Program-made: the position numbers and the translations under genes
Part shown: positions 1-7,351 of the stretch, in pieces
Numbering within the stretch: position 1 is the first letter of the stretch
Layout of the letters: the number at the start of each line of letters is the position of its first letter
Notes under the pieces: generated by a model
Databases searched by the model: none
What the model was told of the DNA's origin: nothing
The model's input: only the letters and a program-made list of their open reading frames with translations
Source of the DNA: Chloroflexia bacterium
Lineage (GTDB): Bacteria; Chloroflexota; Chloroflexia; Thermomicrobiales; CFX8
Assembly: GCA_013696045.1 (NCBI GenBank)
Contig: JACCZH010000279.1
Coordinates: 1-10,571 of the forward strand
Reading direction: 5' to 3'
DNA: 10,571 nucleotides

Positions 1-116
1 ACCCGGACAAATGCACTGCCCCGCCCCTGTTTAACGTGCTGGAAGTCATTGATCTTGAGGAGCTCTCCCTCGTGCTCGATGATGAGGCCCTTTCTCAGGC
101 CACCGGTATCGATCAT
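1..116 (-). CDS. efp: Translation elongation factor P (N-terminal 38 residues; gene continues beyond the window)
   Basis: EF-P binds between the P and E sites of the ribosome and rescues ribosomes stalled on consecutive prolines; it acts in the cytosol. Only the first 38 residues are present, the start of the N-terminal KOW-like domain. They read MIDTGGLRKGLIIEHEGELL followed by KINDFQHVKQGRGSAFVR, a clear EF-P N-terminus. The loop tip that reaches the peptidyl-transferase centre carries Arg32, where the E. coli protein has the modifiable Lys34. The ATG at 116 follows GGAAAGG with 9 nt spacing. The gene starts 32 bp after the M24 peptidase stop, so it probably belongs to the same transcript; aroQ-pepP-efp is a widespread order. 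The missing C-terminal part cannot be assessed. The identification is firm despite the truncation. Confidence 0.93.
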   Translation of the reverse strand, partial: MIDTGGLRKGLIIEHEGELLKINDFQHVKQGRGSAFVR

Positions 117-148
117 CTCAGTATGCCTTTCCGTTCGTGTTGCGGGTG

Positions 149-1252
149 TTAGATGTTCATCTTCGATGCTGTGGTCAGTATCTCGAAGCCGTCCTCAGTG
201 ATCAACACGACATCCTCGACGCGCACGCCACCCCACTCCGGGAGATACACGCCTGGCTCGATGGTCACGACATTTCCGGGAGCCAGGATGTCCTCGGACT
301 TTTTACTAAACGACGGCGCTTCGTGAACACGCAGCCCTACACCGTGCCCAAGTCCATGAGTAAATGCCTCGCCGAAGCCATGCCGGTCGATATAGTCCCG
401 GGCTGCGCTATCCATCTCATTACCTTTGACGCCCGCGCTCAGTCTCTCAAAGACATGTTCGACGGTTGCAGCGACCAGCGGGTAAACCGTCTTGAGCTGC
501 TCGTCCGGCTCTCCGGCCCAAACCGTGCGGGTGAGATCCGCGCAATACCCTTGATACTTCGCGCCCATGTCAATAACAATCGGCTGACCGTCGGCGATGA
601 TTGTCTCACCCGGCTCGTGGTGGGGTCGCGCGGCGTTTGTGCCAGCGGCAACGATTGTCGGGAAGGCGGGGCCTTCGGCCCCGAGCTCGATGAACGCCTG
701 ATGGATTTTCCACGCGACTTCAGCTTCTGTTTGGCCAGCTTCAATGGTGGGAGCAACACGCTCAAAAGCGGCGTTCGTAATCTCAAACGCTCTCCTGATA
801 AGCGCGATCTCGTCGGACGACTTAACGGCACGGAACTCGTCGACCATGCCGTCGACGGGAACCCACTCGAATTGATGGTTCTCGGCAGTAAGCGCATCGC
901 CAATGCCACGATGGACGCTTTCGAGGATGGCGTCTGCCTCATATCCGATGCGGTGGATACCTAGCTCCAGGATGAGCGCAGCGTCGCAGGCTGGCCAGGA
1001 CGGGTCGCGATTCACCACCCGCACATGTGGAGCCTGTGCCTCAGCCTGGGTAACGTTGACTGATCCCGTAACCAGCACGATGTCGTCGCGTCCGACGACA
1101 AGGTGGCCGGATGACTCGTTCGGAGGAGTGTCGTCAGCGGTGAAGCCGGTCAAGTAGCGACGGTTGGTCGGGTGAGTAACGAGTAGCCCGTCAATTCCAG
1201 CGGGTCCAAATTTTTGACGGACTGCTTCTACGCGTTGCTTAGCTGCTGTCAC
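149..1252 (-). CDS. pepP: M24 family metallopeptidase, Xaa-Pro aminopeptidase/dipeptidase type
   Basis: This cytosolic enzyme is predicted to remove an N-terminal residue ahead of proline, using two metal ions. The 367 residues are normal for the short PepP/PepQ (YqhT-like) group. Residues 1-135 form the creatinase-like N-terminal domain and about 145-367 the 'pita-bread' catalytic domain. The five metal ligands are all visible: D228 (VIDMG), D239 (CADLTRT), H303 (GLGHGVG), E332 (TIEPG) and E346 (VRVED); H211-H212 fit the substrate-binding histidine position. The start is GTG at 1252, 14 bp inside the end of aroQ, with GAGGAG 10 nt upstream inside aroQ; no better start precedes it. The stop is TAA at 149. 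Aminopeptidase and dipeptidase forms cannot be separated from sequence alone, so the symbol is the conventional one for this position beside efp. Confidence 0.93.
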   Translation of the reverse strand: MTAAKQRVEAVRQKFGPAGIDGLLVTHPTNRRYLTGFTADDTPPNESSGHLVVGRDDIVLVTGSVNVTQAEAQAPHVRVVNRDPSWPACDAALILELGIHRIGYEADAILESVHRGIGDALTAENHQFEWVPVDGMVDEFRAVKSSDEIALIRRAFEITNAAFERVAPTIEAGQTEAEVAWKIHQAFIELGAEGPAFPTIVAAGTNAARPHHEPGETIIADGQPIVIDMGAKYQGYCADLTRTVWAGEPDEQLKTVYPLVAATVEHVFERLSAGVKGNEMDSAARDYIDRHGFGEAFTHGLGHGVGLRVHEAPSFSKKSEDILAPGNVVTIEPGVYLPEWGGVRVEDVVLITEDGFEILTTASKMNI

Positions 1253-1724
1253 CCTGTTGACTCTCCTCGGTGCCGGCGAAATCCATCAAATAATGCAGTG
1301 CCAGAACATAGCCGCTCGGGCCAAGTCCGGCTATCGTTCCGAGCGACACTGGCGCGATGACCGAGTGGTGCCTGAACTCCTCGCGCGCCGCCGTGTTCGA
1401 AAGATGAATCTCAATCGCCGGCGCTGGCACTGCCGCAAGCGCGTCCCGAAGGGCGATACTGTAATGGGTTAACGCCCCCGGATTGATGATGATACCAGAG
1501 CAAATCCAGCCAAACTTGTGAATATGCTCAATGAGTTGCCCTTCGAAGTTGGACTGAAACGCCACGAGCTCGAAATCGCGTTCGGTTGCCGCGTCACGCA
1601 TGGCCGCTTCAATTTCTTTGAGGGTATTCAGTCCATAGATCTCAGGCTGGCGTTTGCCGAGCAAGTTAAGGTTGGGGCCATTCAGCACTAGAATGCGCTT
1701 TGGAGCGGCGGTCTTTCCGGTCAA
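1239..1724 (-). CDS. aroQ: Type II 3-dehydroquinate dehydratase
   Basis: AroQ converts 3-dehydroquinate to 3-dehydroshikimate, the third step of the shikimate pathway, as a cytosolic dodecamer. Numbering from the upstream TTG at 1733 (164 residues), the sequence shows the signature LNGPNLNLLG, the flexible-loop R28 and catalytic Y33 (KRQPEIYG), N84 (IINPGALTHYS), H110 with S112-N113 (EIHLSN), and REEFRHHS. Two TTG starts compete. The TTG at 1733 lies directly against the AAGAGG Shine-Dalgarno sequence. The TTG at 1724 has 9 nt spacing from it and overlaps the GH18 stop as TTGA, so I prefer 1724 (161 residues); only three N-terminal residues differ. The 3' end overlaps the pepP start by 14 bp. 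Translational coupling on both sides is likely. The family call is firm; the exact start is moderately supported. Confidence 0.95.
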   Translation of the reverse strand: MTGKTAAPKRILVLNGPNLNLLGKRQPEIYGLNTLKEIEAAMRDAATERDFELVAFQSNFEGQLIEHIHKFGWICSGIIINPGALTHYSIALRDALAAVPAPAIEIHLSNTAAREEFRHHSVIAPVSLGTIAGLGPSGYVLALHYLMDFAGTEESQQGDSS

Positions 1725-3367
1725 CGTATCCAACCTCTTTCTCTGAGCATTTCGTTTCCAAGGAGTCCAAGCAGTACCTCAAACTCAGTGCCGGCGAACT
1801 CAGGGTGGTATTCAAAACGGGCGCGTTCGAAGTACTGGACAGTGTAGTCTGCGCCGTCTTCGAGGTTCGTTTCAGTGAACTCGTCGCTGATCGGATATCC
1901 AAAGTGATTGAGTCCGCCGCGCGTTTCCCAATGCGCTTCAAATAACGGGCTCATAGAATGACCTGTTTCCTCAAAATATCGCTTTCCCGGCTGGGGCGGT
2001 CCCGCGCTTTCCCAGGGATCGATGCCGCGCTGTTCTTGAAGTGCCCAGCGCCCAGTATGGCCGAGCAAAACCTCATACTCGGTGCCCGCGAACTCTGGAT
2101 GCAATTCGAACCGGGCACGCTCGAAATATTGAACGAGATAGCTCTGGCCAACGAAAGGATCGTACTCGACAAAGGGCTCGGTGCGTGGATACCCGAAGCG
2201 AGATAGGCCGCCATTAGATTCCCAGTACCTCAGGAACTGGTCTGTGAGGGTGTGACCGGTCTCGCTAAAATACCGGCTCGTCGCTGTATCGGATCGCGGG
2301 CTCAACGGACTTGCCGGCGTCTCCAGATTCGCGACGACCCGCCAGTTGTCAGGATCTTCGTGCCCAAGCCTCCAGGCTGCGAAGCCAGCCAGGTCGTAAT
2401 CCATTGCGGCTTGCAACTTCTCCTCAAAGCTTACCGAGTTTTCAAACCACACTTCGTGCGGATCGCCATCGTCGTCGGTGTAGCGCACCCATGGAGAACT
2501 CTCGTCGGCGCTGTAGCCGGAGGTCGCCCCAGGTCGTCTTGAAAGCTCCATGGCCCGATCGTAGGTTACCGCTGTTGCGGGAGGTCCATCAGCGGTATTC
2601 CAGTCATAACCATAAAACGGAACCCCTAGGATGAGCTGGGACTCCGGGATCTGGCTGGAGGTGTATGAGATGGCCTCACGCACCCAGGTGAGCGGGGCTA
2701 CCGCACCAGGGGTTGTCGAACCGACAGGGGTGTGGTCGTAGGCCATGATGACGATGTAGTCGTTATGCTGGGCCAGCTTCGCGAAGTCGTATGCACCGCC
2801 CCAGACAGTGGACCTGTCTGACAACCGCGGAATCACCGCTTGAGACGTGATTAACCCACGAGGTCGAAACGCTTCTGAAAGCCGCTTCATGAAATCTGTC
2901 AGGAGATCGCTGTCAGCGGCGTTGATCGCTTCGAAATCGATATGAATGCCGTCATAGTGCTTAGTTTCTACAAGGTCAACAAGAAGCTCAACCGCGGCCT
3001 GACGCTGCTCAGGCGTCTTCATCATCTTCGTGAAATCATCCCAACGTGCCTCGTTCTGGACGATCGGTAGAATCTTGGCGTTGCTGTTAGCGCGTATTGT
3101 CGCCGTTGTCTCGGGCTCATCAAACTCCTTTAGCGAGCCGTTGGGCGTGAGGTGATAGTAATAGGGAGACACCACGTCCAGCTGGTCCAGGTTTGACTCC
3201 AGCGAAGTCTTTGAGTTGTCCGCGTAGGTGACATAATATCCCCAGCGTAAGAGCGCCTTCGCCTCAACCTCCTGTGAAGCCGGAGACCTCAGAGGTATGA
3301 GAATCGCGCCGAGCACGATAGTCAGGACGACAATCACCGTTATGACAGGCACGACGTATGTTTTCAT
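1721..3367 (-). CDS. Membrane-anchored or secreted GH18 glycosidase with two C-terminal Chloroflexota-type repeats
   Basis: Residues 4-25 are a strongly hydrophobic N-terminal segment, either a signal anchor or a signal peptide, so the protein acts outside the membrane. Residues 38-348 form a family-18 glycoside hydrolase TIM barrel of the YaaH/spore-peptidoglycan type: YDGIHIDFE (D139, D144, catalytic acid E146), IMAYDHT at 207-213, GVPFYGYDW at 248-256, and FAAWRLGHED at 329-338 with the barrel-end Trp332. The middle Asp of the classical DxDxE motif is His142. Two ~78-residue modules follow (about 365-442 and 463-540). YaaH-type enzymes cleave N-acetylglucosamine-containing polymers; the substrate here is unknown. 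ATG at 3367 overlaps the upstream stop as ATGA, with AAGGA 11 nt before it. The 3' end overlaps aroQ. The barrel call is strong and the precise role is inferred. Confidence 0.87.
   Translation of the reverse strand: MKTYVVPVITVIVVLTIVLGAILIPLRSPASQEVEAKALLRWGYYVTYADNSKTSLESNLDQLDVVSPYYYHLTPNGSLKEFDEPETTATIRANSNAKILPIVQNEARWDDFTKMMKTPEQRQAAVELLVDLVETKHYDGIHIDFEAINAADSDLLTDFMKRLSEAFRPRGLITSQAVIPRLSDRSTVWGGAYDFAKLAQHNDYIVIMAYDHTPVGSTTPGAVAPLTWVREAISYTSSQIPESQLILGVPFYGYDWNTADGPPATAVTYDRAMELSRRPGATSGYSADESSPWVRYTDDDGDPHEVWFENSVSFEEKLQAAMDYDLAGFAAWRLGHEDPDNWRVVANLETPASPLSPRSDTATSRYFSETGHTLTDQFLRYWESNGGLSRFGYPRTEPFVEYDPFVGQSYLVQYFERARFELHPEFAGTEYEVLLGHTGRWALQEQRGIDPWESAGPPQPGKRYFEETGHSMSPLFEAHWETRGGLNHFGYPISDEFTETNLEDGADYTVQYFERARFEYHPEFAGTEFEVLLGLLGNEMLRERGWIR
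1748..1981 (-). repeat. Second copy of the C-terminal protein module of the GH18 gene
   Basis: Encodes residues 463-540, beginning RYFEETGHSM and containing GGLNHFGYP and VQYFERARFEYHPEFAGTEF. It is separated from the first copy by a ~20-residue Pro/Gly/Trp-containing linker, and the protein ends 8 residues after it. It is probably a wall-, glycan- or surface-binding module in tandem with the first. Confidence 0.8.
2042..2275 (-). repeat. First copy of the C-terminal protein module of the GH18 gene
   Basis: Encodes residues 365-442, beginning RYFSETGHTL and containing GGLSRFGYP and VQYFERARFELHPEFAGTEY. It matches the second copy closely in protein sequence but is visibly diverged at the DNA level, so it is an old duplication. 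The GGLxxFGYP...VQYFERARFExHPE pattern resembles LGFP-type envelope repeats, which is my inference for its function. Confidence 0.8.
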
Positions 3368-4686
3368 CCGAGTGGGTTTCCTTGATGATAGACGGCAGGC
3401 ACGTAGGCCGAGACGTAGACACTGCTGCCGTTGATTGTCGCCGTGCCGCCGAAGACAACAAGCGGCACAATGTATTGCGCATCATACGGGCTGCCGGAAA
3501 CAGTGTAGGCGATGGAGATGTCGGTGATTGTGACCGTCCCTGAGCCTGGGCCAGACTCAGAGAGGTCAGCGGACACGAATGCCTGACCGTTGCGCAAAGC
3601 CTCCCAGAGATCGAGTGCCGGAGTCATACCGTATTCTGAACCGACGAGATTTACCGGCCATTCAACGTGGGCTTCTTCAACGACACCGCCGGCAGATACC
3701 TTGATCCGTGCGCCCGGCGTCGGGGCGAGGTTTGGCACTGGATATTCGGGCCATAGCGCAACGACCGCCAAGCCCGAATCTTCCTCGCGAGCTATAACTT
3801 CGGCGCTACCAGCCGCTATACCTCCGATACCCGTGGCCGAAAACCAGGACCAGGCAGCGTCGACTGCGACATCAGCGGACGGCACTGTGTCTTCGCCCCC
3901 CGCAGAAGCGGCTCCGTATTCAATGATGGTGGACGAAACGAAGAGGGAGCTGTCATCGTCGCTTACACTGAAAACCCCCGCGCCCTGCTCGACAACGTCG
4001 CCGTCTATCCCAAGGTTGGCCGCCATCGTAGCGACCTCGTCCGTCGTATACGACGGCCATTCAGCAAGATAGACCGTTCCGGTGGTCGGCACGAGTTCCA
4101 GCGAGGTCCCGAGCTGGTAATTGAGAGTTAATGATTGCCCCGTGCCGCCACTTGGGAGTTGTGGGGGCGGTAGAAAGCCGAACTCGCCTGTCAATGGTTC
4201 TTCAACTGGCGGCGGCGCCTCCTCGACCGGCTCGGCTGGGTCGTCTTCTGGCTCAAGCGTTGCATCATCATCCGGTGCGTTGTTCGCGGTTGCTGTCGGC
4301 TCAACATTCTCCGGATCAGGAATCGACGTTGGCTCATCAATAGCAGGGTCCGGGGTTGAAGTCGGCGCTGGCGTTAGCGTTGGAAATGTCCGCGGGGTTA
4401 CCGCAGGGACGCCAGTTGTCAACGTGGGAGAAACACCAGGATCTGATAGCGATGTTGGCGTTGTTGTAACGAGTGCATTGCCCACATCGCCCGTCGTGGC
4501 TGTCGCCGTGGCATCTGAGAGAGCGAACTCCCCGGAATCATCGTCGTCACCAAGCACGAGAACACCAGCCACGACCAGCGCCACAAAGAACACGCCGATG
4601 GCTAACATTGCCGCCAATCCAGACGAGCCAAACGGGCGCGCCTGAGGGCGTGGCCCTCGGTCGCCCATGCGTTGCGAATCTCGCAT
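3364..4686 (-). CDS. Single-pass membrane-anchored protein with Pro/Thr/acidic stalk and extracytoplasmic domain, function unknown
   Basis: I do not recognise the family. The 440 residues show a short basic cytoplasmic tail (1-22), one transmembrane helix (about 23-46), a low-complexity stalk rich in Thr, Pro, Asp and Glu (about 48-180), and an extracytoplasmic domain (about 185-435) rich in alternating beta-like stretches. The stalk has TPTPT-like runs early and an acidic PVEEAPPPVEEP stretch late. Such stalks span the cell envelope or wall in Chloroflexota surface proteins (family knowledge). The gene lies 71 bp after uvrB and its stop overlaps the GH18 start as ATGA, so the two proteins are probably made together and may work together at the surface. 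ATG at 4686 has GAAGGGA 11 nt upstream; a second Met at 4668 lacks a good Shine-Dalgarno sequence. The topology call is firm and the function is open. Confidence 0.8.
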   Translation of the reverse strand: MRDSQRMGDRGPRPQARPFGSSGLAAMLAIGVFFVALVVAGVLVLGDDDDSGEFALSDATATATTGDVGNALVTTTPTSLSDPGVSPTLTTGVPAVTPRTFPTLTPAPTSTPDPAIDEPTSIPDPENVEPTATANNAPDDDATLEPEDDPAEPVEEAPPPVEEPLTGEFGFLPPPQLPSGGTGQSLTLNYQLGTSLELVPTTGTVYLAEWPSYTTDEVATMAANLGIDGDVVEQGAGVFSVSDDDSSLFVSSTIIEYGAASAGGEDTVPSADVAVDAAWSWFSATGIGGIAAGSAEVIAREEDSGLAVVALWPEYPVPNLAPTPGARIKVSAGGVVEEAHVEWPVNLVGSEYGMTPALDLWEALRNGQAFVSADLSESGPGSGTVTITDISIAYTVSGSPYDAQYIVPLVVFGGTATINGSSVYVSAYVPAVYHQGNPLG

Positions 4687-4757
4687 CGGTATTATGGTCC
4701 CTTCGTCTGGCCGCAGTTACGGGTTCCCTTGGTGTAATGCAGGATAGGGGTGTGGGG

Positions 4758-6752
4758 TTACAATACTTCCTGGACGCGCCGCAAGTGAACCACCTGATCA
4801 CGGAGAAGCGCGGCTTTTTCAAACTCAAGCTGTTTGGCGGCACCCTTCATCTGATGCTCCAGATCCTTGATGAGGCGCGCCAGCTCATCAGGCGGTATTT
4901 GGGAGATCGCCCCGTTGGGCGCGTCGGCAGAGTATACCGGAGAGTCCTCCGCGACGAGCTTGATGCGCTCGGTGAGATCCCGAATTTCCTTCACAATGGT
5001 GCGCGGGGTGATGTTGTTGGCCTCGTTGTGTGCTACCTGGATCGCTCGGCGACGATAGGTTTCGTCGATGGCGGCCTTCATCGAGTGGGTCATGTTGTCA
5101 GCATACATCACGACGTGGCCTTCGACGTGACGCGCGGCGCGGCCGATGGTCTGGATCAGCGATGTTTCGGACCGCAGATAACCTTCCTTGTCGGCATCCA
5201 GAATCGCAACCATTGAAACTTCGGGAAGGTCAAGTCCCTCTCTGAGTAGGTTGATTCCCACCACCACGTCATAGATACCCAGACGAAGGTCGCGCAGAAT
5301 CTCGATGCGCTCGAGCGTGTCAATCTCGGAGTGAAGATAGTGCGTGCGGATTCCGGATTCCTTCAGATAGTCGGACAGGTCCTCAGCCATCTTCTTGGTG
5401 AGTGTGGTGACAAGCGCTCGCTCGCCACGATTGATGCGAGTATGTAGCTCTTCGAGGAGATCGTCGATCTGACCTTTGGTTGGACGCACGGAGATTGCCG
5501 GGTCGATGAGACCGGTTGGGCGAATTACTTGCTCGACAACCTGCGCCGAATGCTCCATCTCGTATGGACCTGGCGTGGCGGAGACGTAAACAGCCTGGTC
5601 CAGATGGCTCTGAAACTCGTCGAAGGTGAGCGGCCGATTGTCGCGCGCCGAAGGCAACCGGAACCCGTGCTCTATTAGCATGTCTTTACGGGATCGATCT
5701 CCGGCGTACATGCCCCTCACCTGGGGAAGCGACATGTGGGATTCATCGACGATCATCAAGAAGTCAGGTGGGAAATAATCGAGCAATGTCCATGGCTGCT
5801 GACCCGGATGCCTGCGGGCGAGATGGCGAGAGTAGTTCTCAACGCCGGCACAGTATCCGGTCTCCTGCAGCATCTCCAGATCGTACATCGTTCGCTGTCG
5901 AAGGCGCGCCGCTTCGAGAACCTTCCCATCGGCATCAAGCCCCTTCAGGTGTACCTTCAGCTCTTTTTCGATGTCACCGATGGCGAGAGCCAGCTTATCG
6001 TTGGTGGTAACAAAGTGACGCGCGGGGAAGATGTCGATCTCGTTTTTCTCAGACAGGATCTCTCCGGTAAGTGGGTCTAGTTCGACAATACGCTCGATCT
6101 CATCACCAAAGAATTCGACGCGCACCGCCAACTCTTCGTAAACCGGATAGATCTCAAGCGTGTCACCGCGTACTCGGAACGTGCCACGCACCAGTGTCAG
6201 GTCGTTGCGGTCGTACTGAATATCAATGAGATGCCGCAGAATGCGATCTCGACGCACCTGCAGGCCGCGCTTTAGAACAACGGTTTGCTCGTCGTAGTCA
6301 GAGGGTGCTCCGAGCCCATAGATGCAGGACACAGACGCGACTATAATCACGTCTTTGCGGCTACGCAACGCTCGTGTAGCCGCGTGACGTAACTTATCGA
6401 TCTCTTCGTTGATCGCGGAGTCTTTTTCGATGTAGGTGTCAGTGCTCGGGATGTAGGCTTCTGGTTGATAGTAGTCATAATACGAAACGAAATACTCGAC
6501 GGCATTGTCCGGGAAATATTCCTTCAGCTCGCTGTAGAGTTGGGCCGCCAGGGTCTTGTTATGGGCAAGAATGAGGGTAGTGCGTTGCGTGCGCTCGATG
6601 ACGTTGGCCATGGTGAACGTCTTGCCGGAGCCGGTAACGCCGAGCAGCGTCTGTCGTTTCGCGCCAGTTTCAATGCCAGCAACGAGTTCAGAAATGGCTT
6701 GAGGTTGGTCTCCGGTTGGTTGCATGTCGGAAACGATTTTGAATGGCGGCAA
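4758..6752 (-). CDS. uvrB: Excinuclease ABC subunit B (nucleotide excision repair helicase-like subunit)
   Basis: UvrB receives damaged DNA from UvrA, verifies the lesion with its beta-hairpin, and recruits UvrC for dual incision; it is cytosolic. The 664 residues match the family length. Visible in order: GDQPQAI at 14-20, Walker A GVTGSGKT at 38-45, the Tyr-rich beta-hairpin FVSYYDYYQPEAY at 88-100, helicase motif II DESH at 336-339, motif III YVSATPGP at 389-396, motif VI QTIGRAAR at 534-541, and a C-terminal UVR domain (about 623-658) that contacts UvrA and UvrC. The start is TTG at 6752: it gives the expected N-terminus (PFKIVSDMQPTGDQP) and has GGAG 9 nt upstream, whereas the next ATG (residue 10) would cut into the conserved start. 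The gene lies 86 bp after the Nudix gene. No SOS-type operator was recognised upstream. All key motifs are intact. Confidence 0.98.
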   Translation of the reverse strand: MPPFKIVSDMQPTGDQPQAISELVAGIETGAKRQTLLGVTGSGKTFTMANVIERTQRTTLILAHNKTLAAQLYSELKEYFPDNAVEYFVSYYDYYQPEAYIPSTDTYIEKDSAINEEIDKLRHAATRALRSRKDVIIVASVSCIYGLGAPSDYDEQTVVLKRGLQVRRDRILRHLIDIQYDRNDLTLVRGTFRVRGDTLEIYPVYEELAVRVEFFGDEIERIVELDPLTGEILSEKNEIDIFPARHFVTTNDKLALAIGDIEKELKVHLKGLDADGKVLEAARLRQRTMYDLEMLQETGYCAGVENYSRHLARRHPGQQPWTLLDYFPPDFLMIVDESHMSLPQVRGMYAGDRSRKDMLIEHGFRLPSARDNRPLTFDEFQSHLDQAVYVSATPGPYEMEHSAQVVEQVIRPTGLIDPAISVRPTKGQIDDLLEELHTRINRGERALVTTLTKKMAEDLSDYLKESGIRTHYLHSEIDTLERIEILRDLRLGIYDVVVGINLLREGLDLPEVSMVAILDADKEGYLRSETSLIQTIGRAARHVEGHVVMYADNMTHSMKAAIDETYRRRAIQVAHNEANNITPRTIVKEIRDLTERIKLVAEDSPVYSADAPNGAISQIPPDELARLIKDLEHQMKGAAKQLEFEKAALLRDQVVHLRRVQEVL

Positions 6753-6838
6753 GGACGGGCACTCCGCTCCGTGACAGAAGATTCAGCCGGTTCGAGGCCG
6801 GCGTCAGCGGGGAGAAGTATACCGAACGGACGGCTTCT

Positions 6839-7297
6839 CTAGAGGGTATAGAGTTCGGCGTCGTCGCCACCCATCGCGATTACATCGTAGATGTGACGCA
6901 CCGCCCAACGCTGAGCCGACCACATCAGGCGTCCGGTTGTTTCCTCAAGGTCGCACCAGGCGTAATCAATGTAGTCGGCCGACAATTTCGGCTTCGCCCG
7001 GGCTGGCACTTTAGCGGCGAAGGTTGGCGCGAGGACGATGGTGTCGGTTACATGATCGTAGAACTGGCTGATGTAATCAGCGGTGTACATCTGGGTCGGA
7101 GTGATGCCGGTATGCTCTTCAATCTCTCGCCTGGCTGCTTCGACCGCGGTTTCATCACGCGCGATCTTGCCGTGAATAGACTGCCAGGTATCACCCATAG
7201 CCACGTCCGGCCGTCGCCGCACCACCAGGAACTGTACCCGCGCGTTGACCGTGCGGAATAGATAAGTGTCAACGATGTCACTTACGATTTTCGGCAT
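6839..7297 (-). CDS. Nudix (MutT-like) hydrolase
   Basis: Nudix enzymes hydrolyse nucleoside diphosphates linked to another moiety, including damaged dNTPs. The 152-residue length suits a single Nudix domain. The box starts at G43 and runs through E49 to R57-E58-I59-E60-E61-H62-T63-G64-I65, preceded by the WQSIHGKI strand typical of MutT/NudB-like members. Compared with the consensus REUxEExGU, the second glutamate of the EE pair (MutT Glu57, a metal ligand) is His62; the CAT codon at 7112-7114 is clear. Activity may therefore be altered. The gene sits 54 bp after the small membrane protein and 86 bp before uvrB, which fits nucleotide-pool or DNA repair service. ATG at 7297 has GGAG only 4 nt away, with GGGGAG 16 nt further up. 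The substrate cannot be named from sequence. Confidence 0.88.
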   Translation of the reverse strand: MPKIVSDIVDTYLFRTVNARVQFLVVRRRPDVAMGDTWQSIHGKIARDETAVEAARREIEEHTGITPTQMYTADYISQFYDHVTDTIVLAPTFAAKVPARAKPKLSADYIDYAWCDLEETTGRLMWSAQRWAVRHIYDVIAMGGDDAELYTL

Positions 7298-7351
7298 ACG
7301 ACTCCATGTTGCTCCCCGCGCGTGAACTCCTTGGTAAAAGGCTGCAGGTAC

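Noticed and set aside
137..964. Long open frame on the plus strand across the M24 peptidase gene
   Set aside because: It is antisense to an intact, motif-complete peptidase and its translation shows no recognisable domain.
4121..4645. Ser/Gly/Val-rich open frame on the plus strand
   Set aside because: Its low-complexity composition is the antisense image of the Thr/Pro/acidic stalk of the anchored protein.
4687..4757. Possible terminator between uvrB and the anchored protein gene
   Set aside because: GGG/CCC pairs are present, but there is no stable stem followed by a T-tract.
4473..5216. 247-codon open frame on the plus strand
   Set aside because: It is antisense to the 3' end of uvrB and the start of the anchored protein, both well supported, and has no Shine-Dalgarno sequence.
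6816..6821. TATACT on the minus strand as a -10 for uvrB, and a possible SOS box nearby
   Set aside because: There is no TGn extension and no -35 at acceptable spacing, and GTTCGG/CCGAAC near 6823 does not form a CGAAC-N4-GTTCG dyad.
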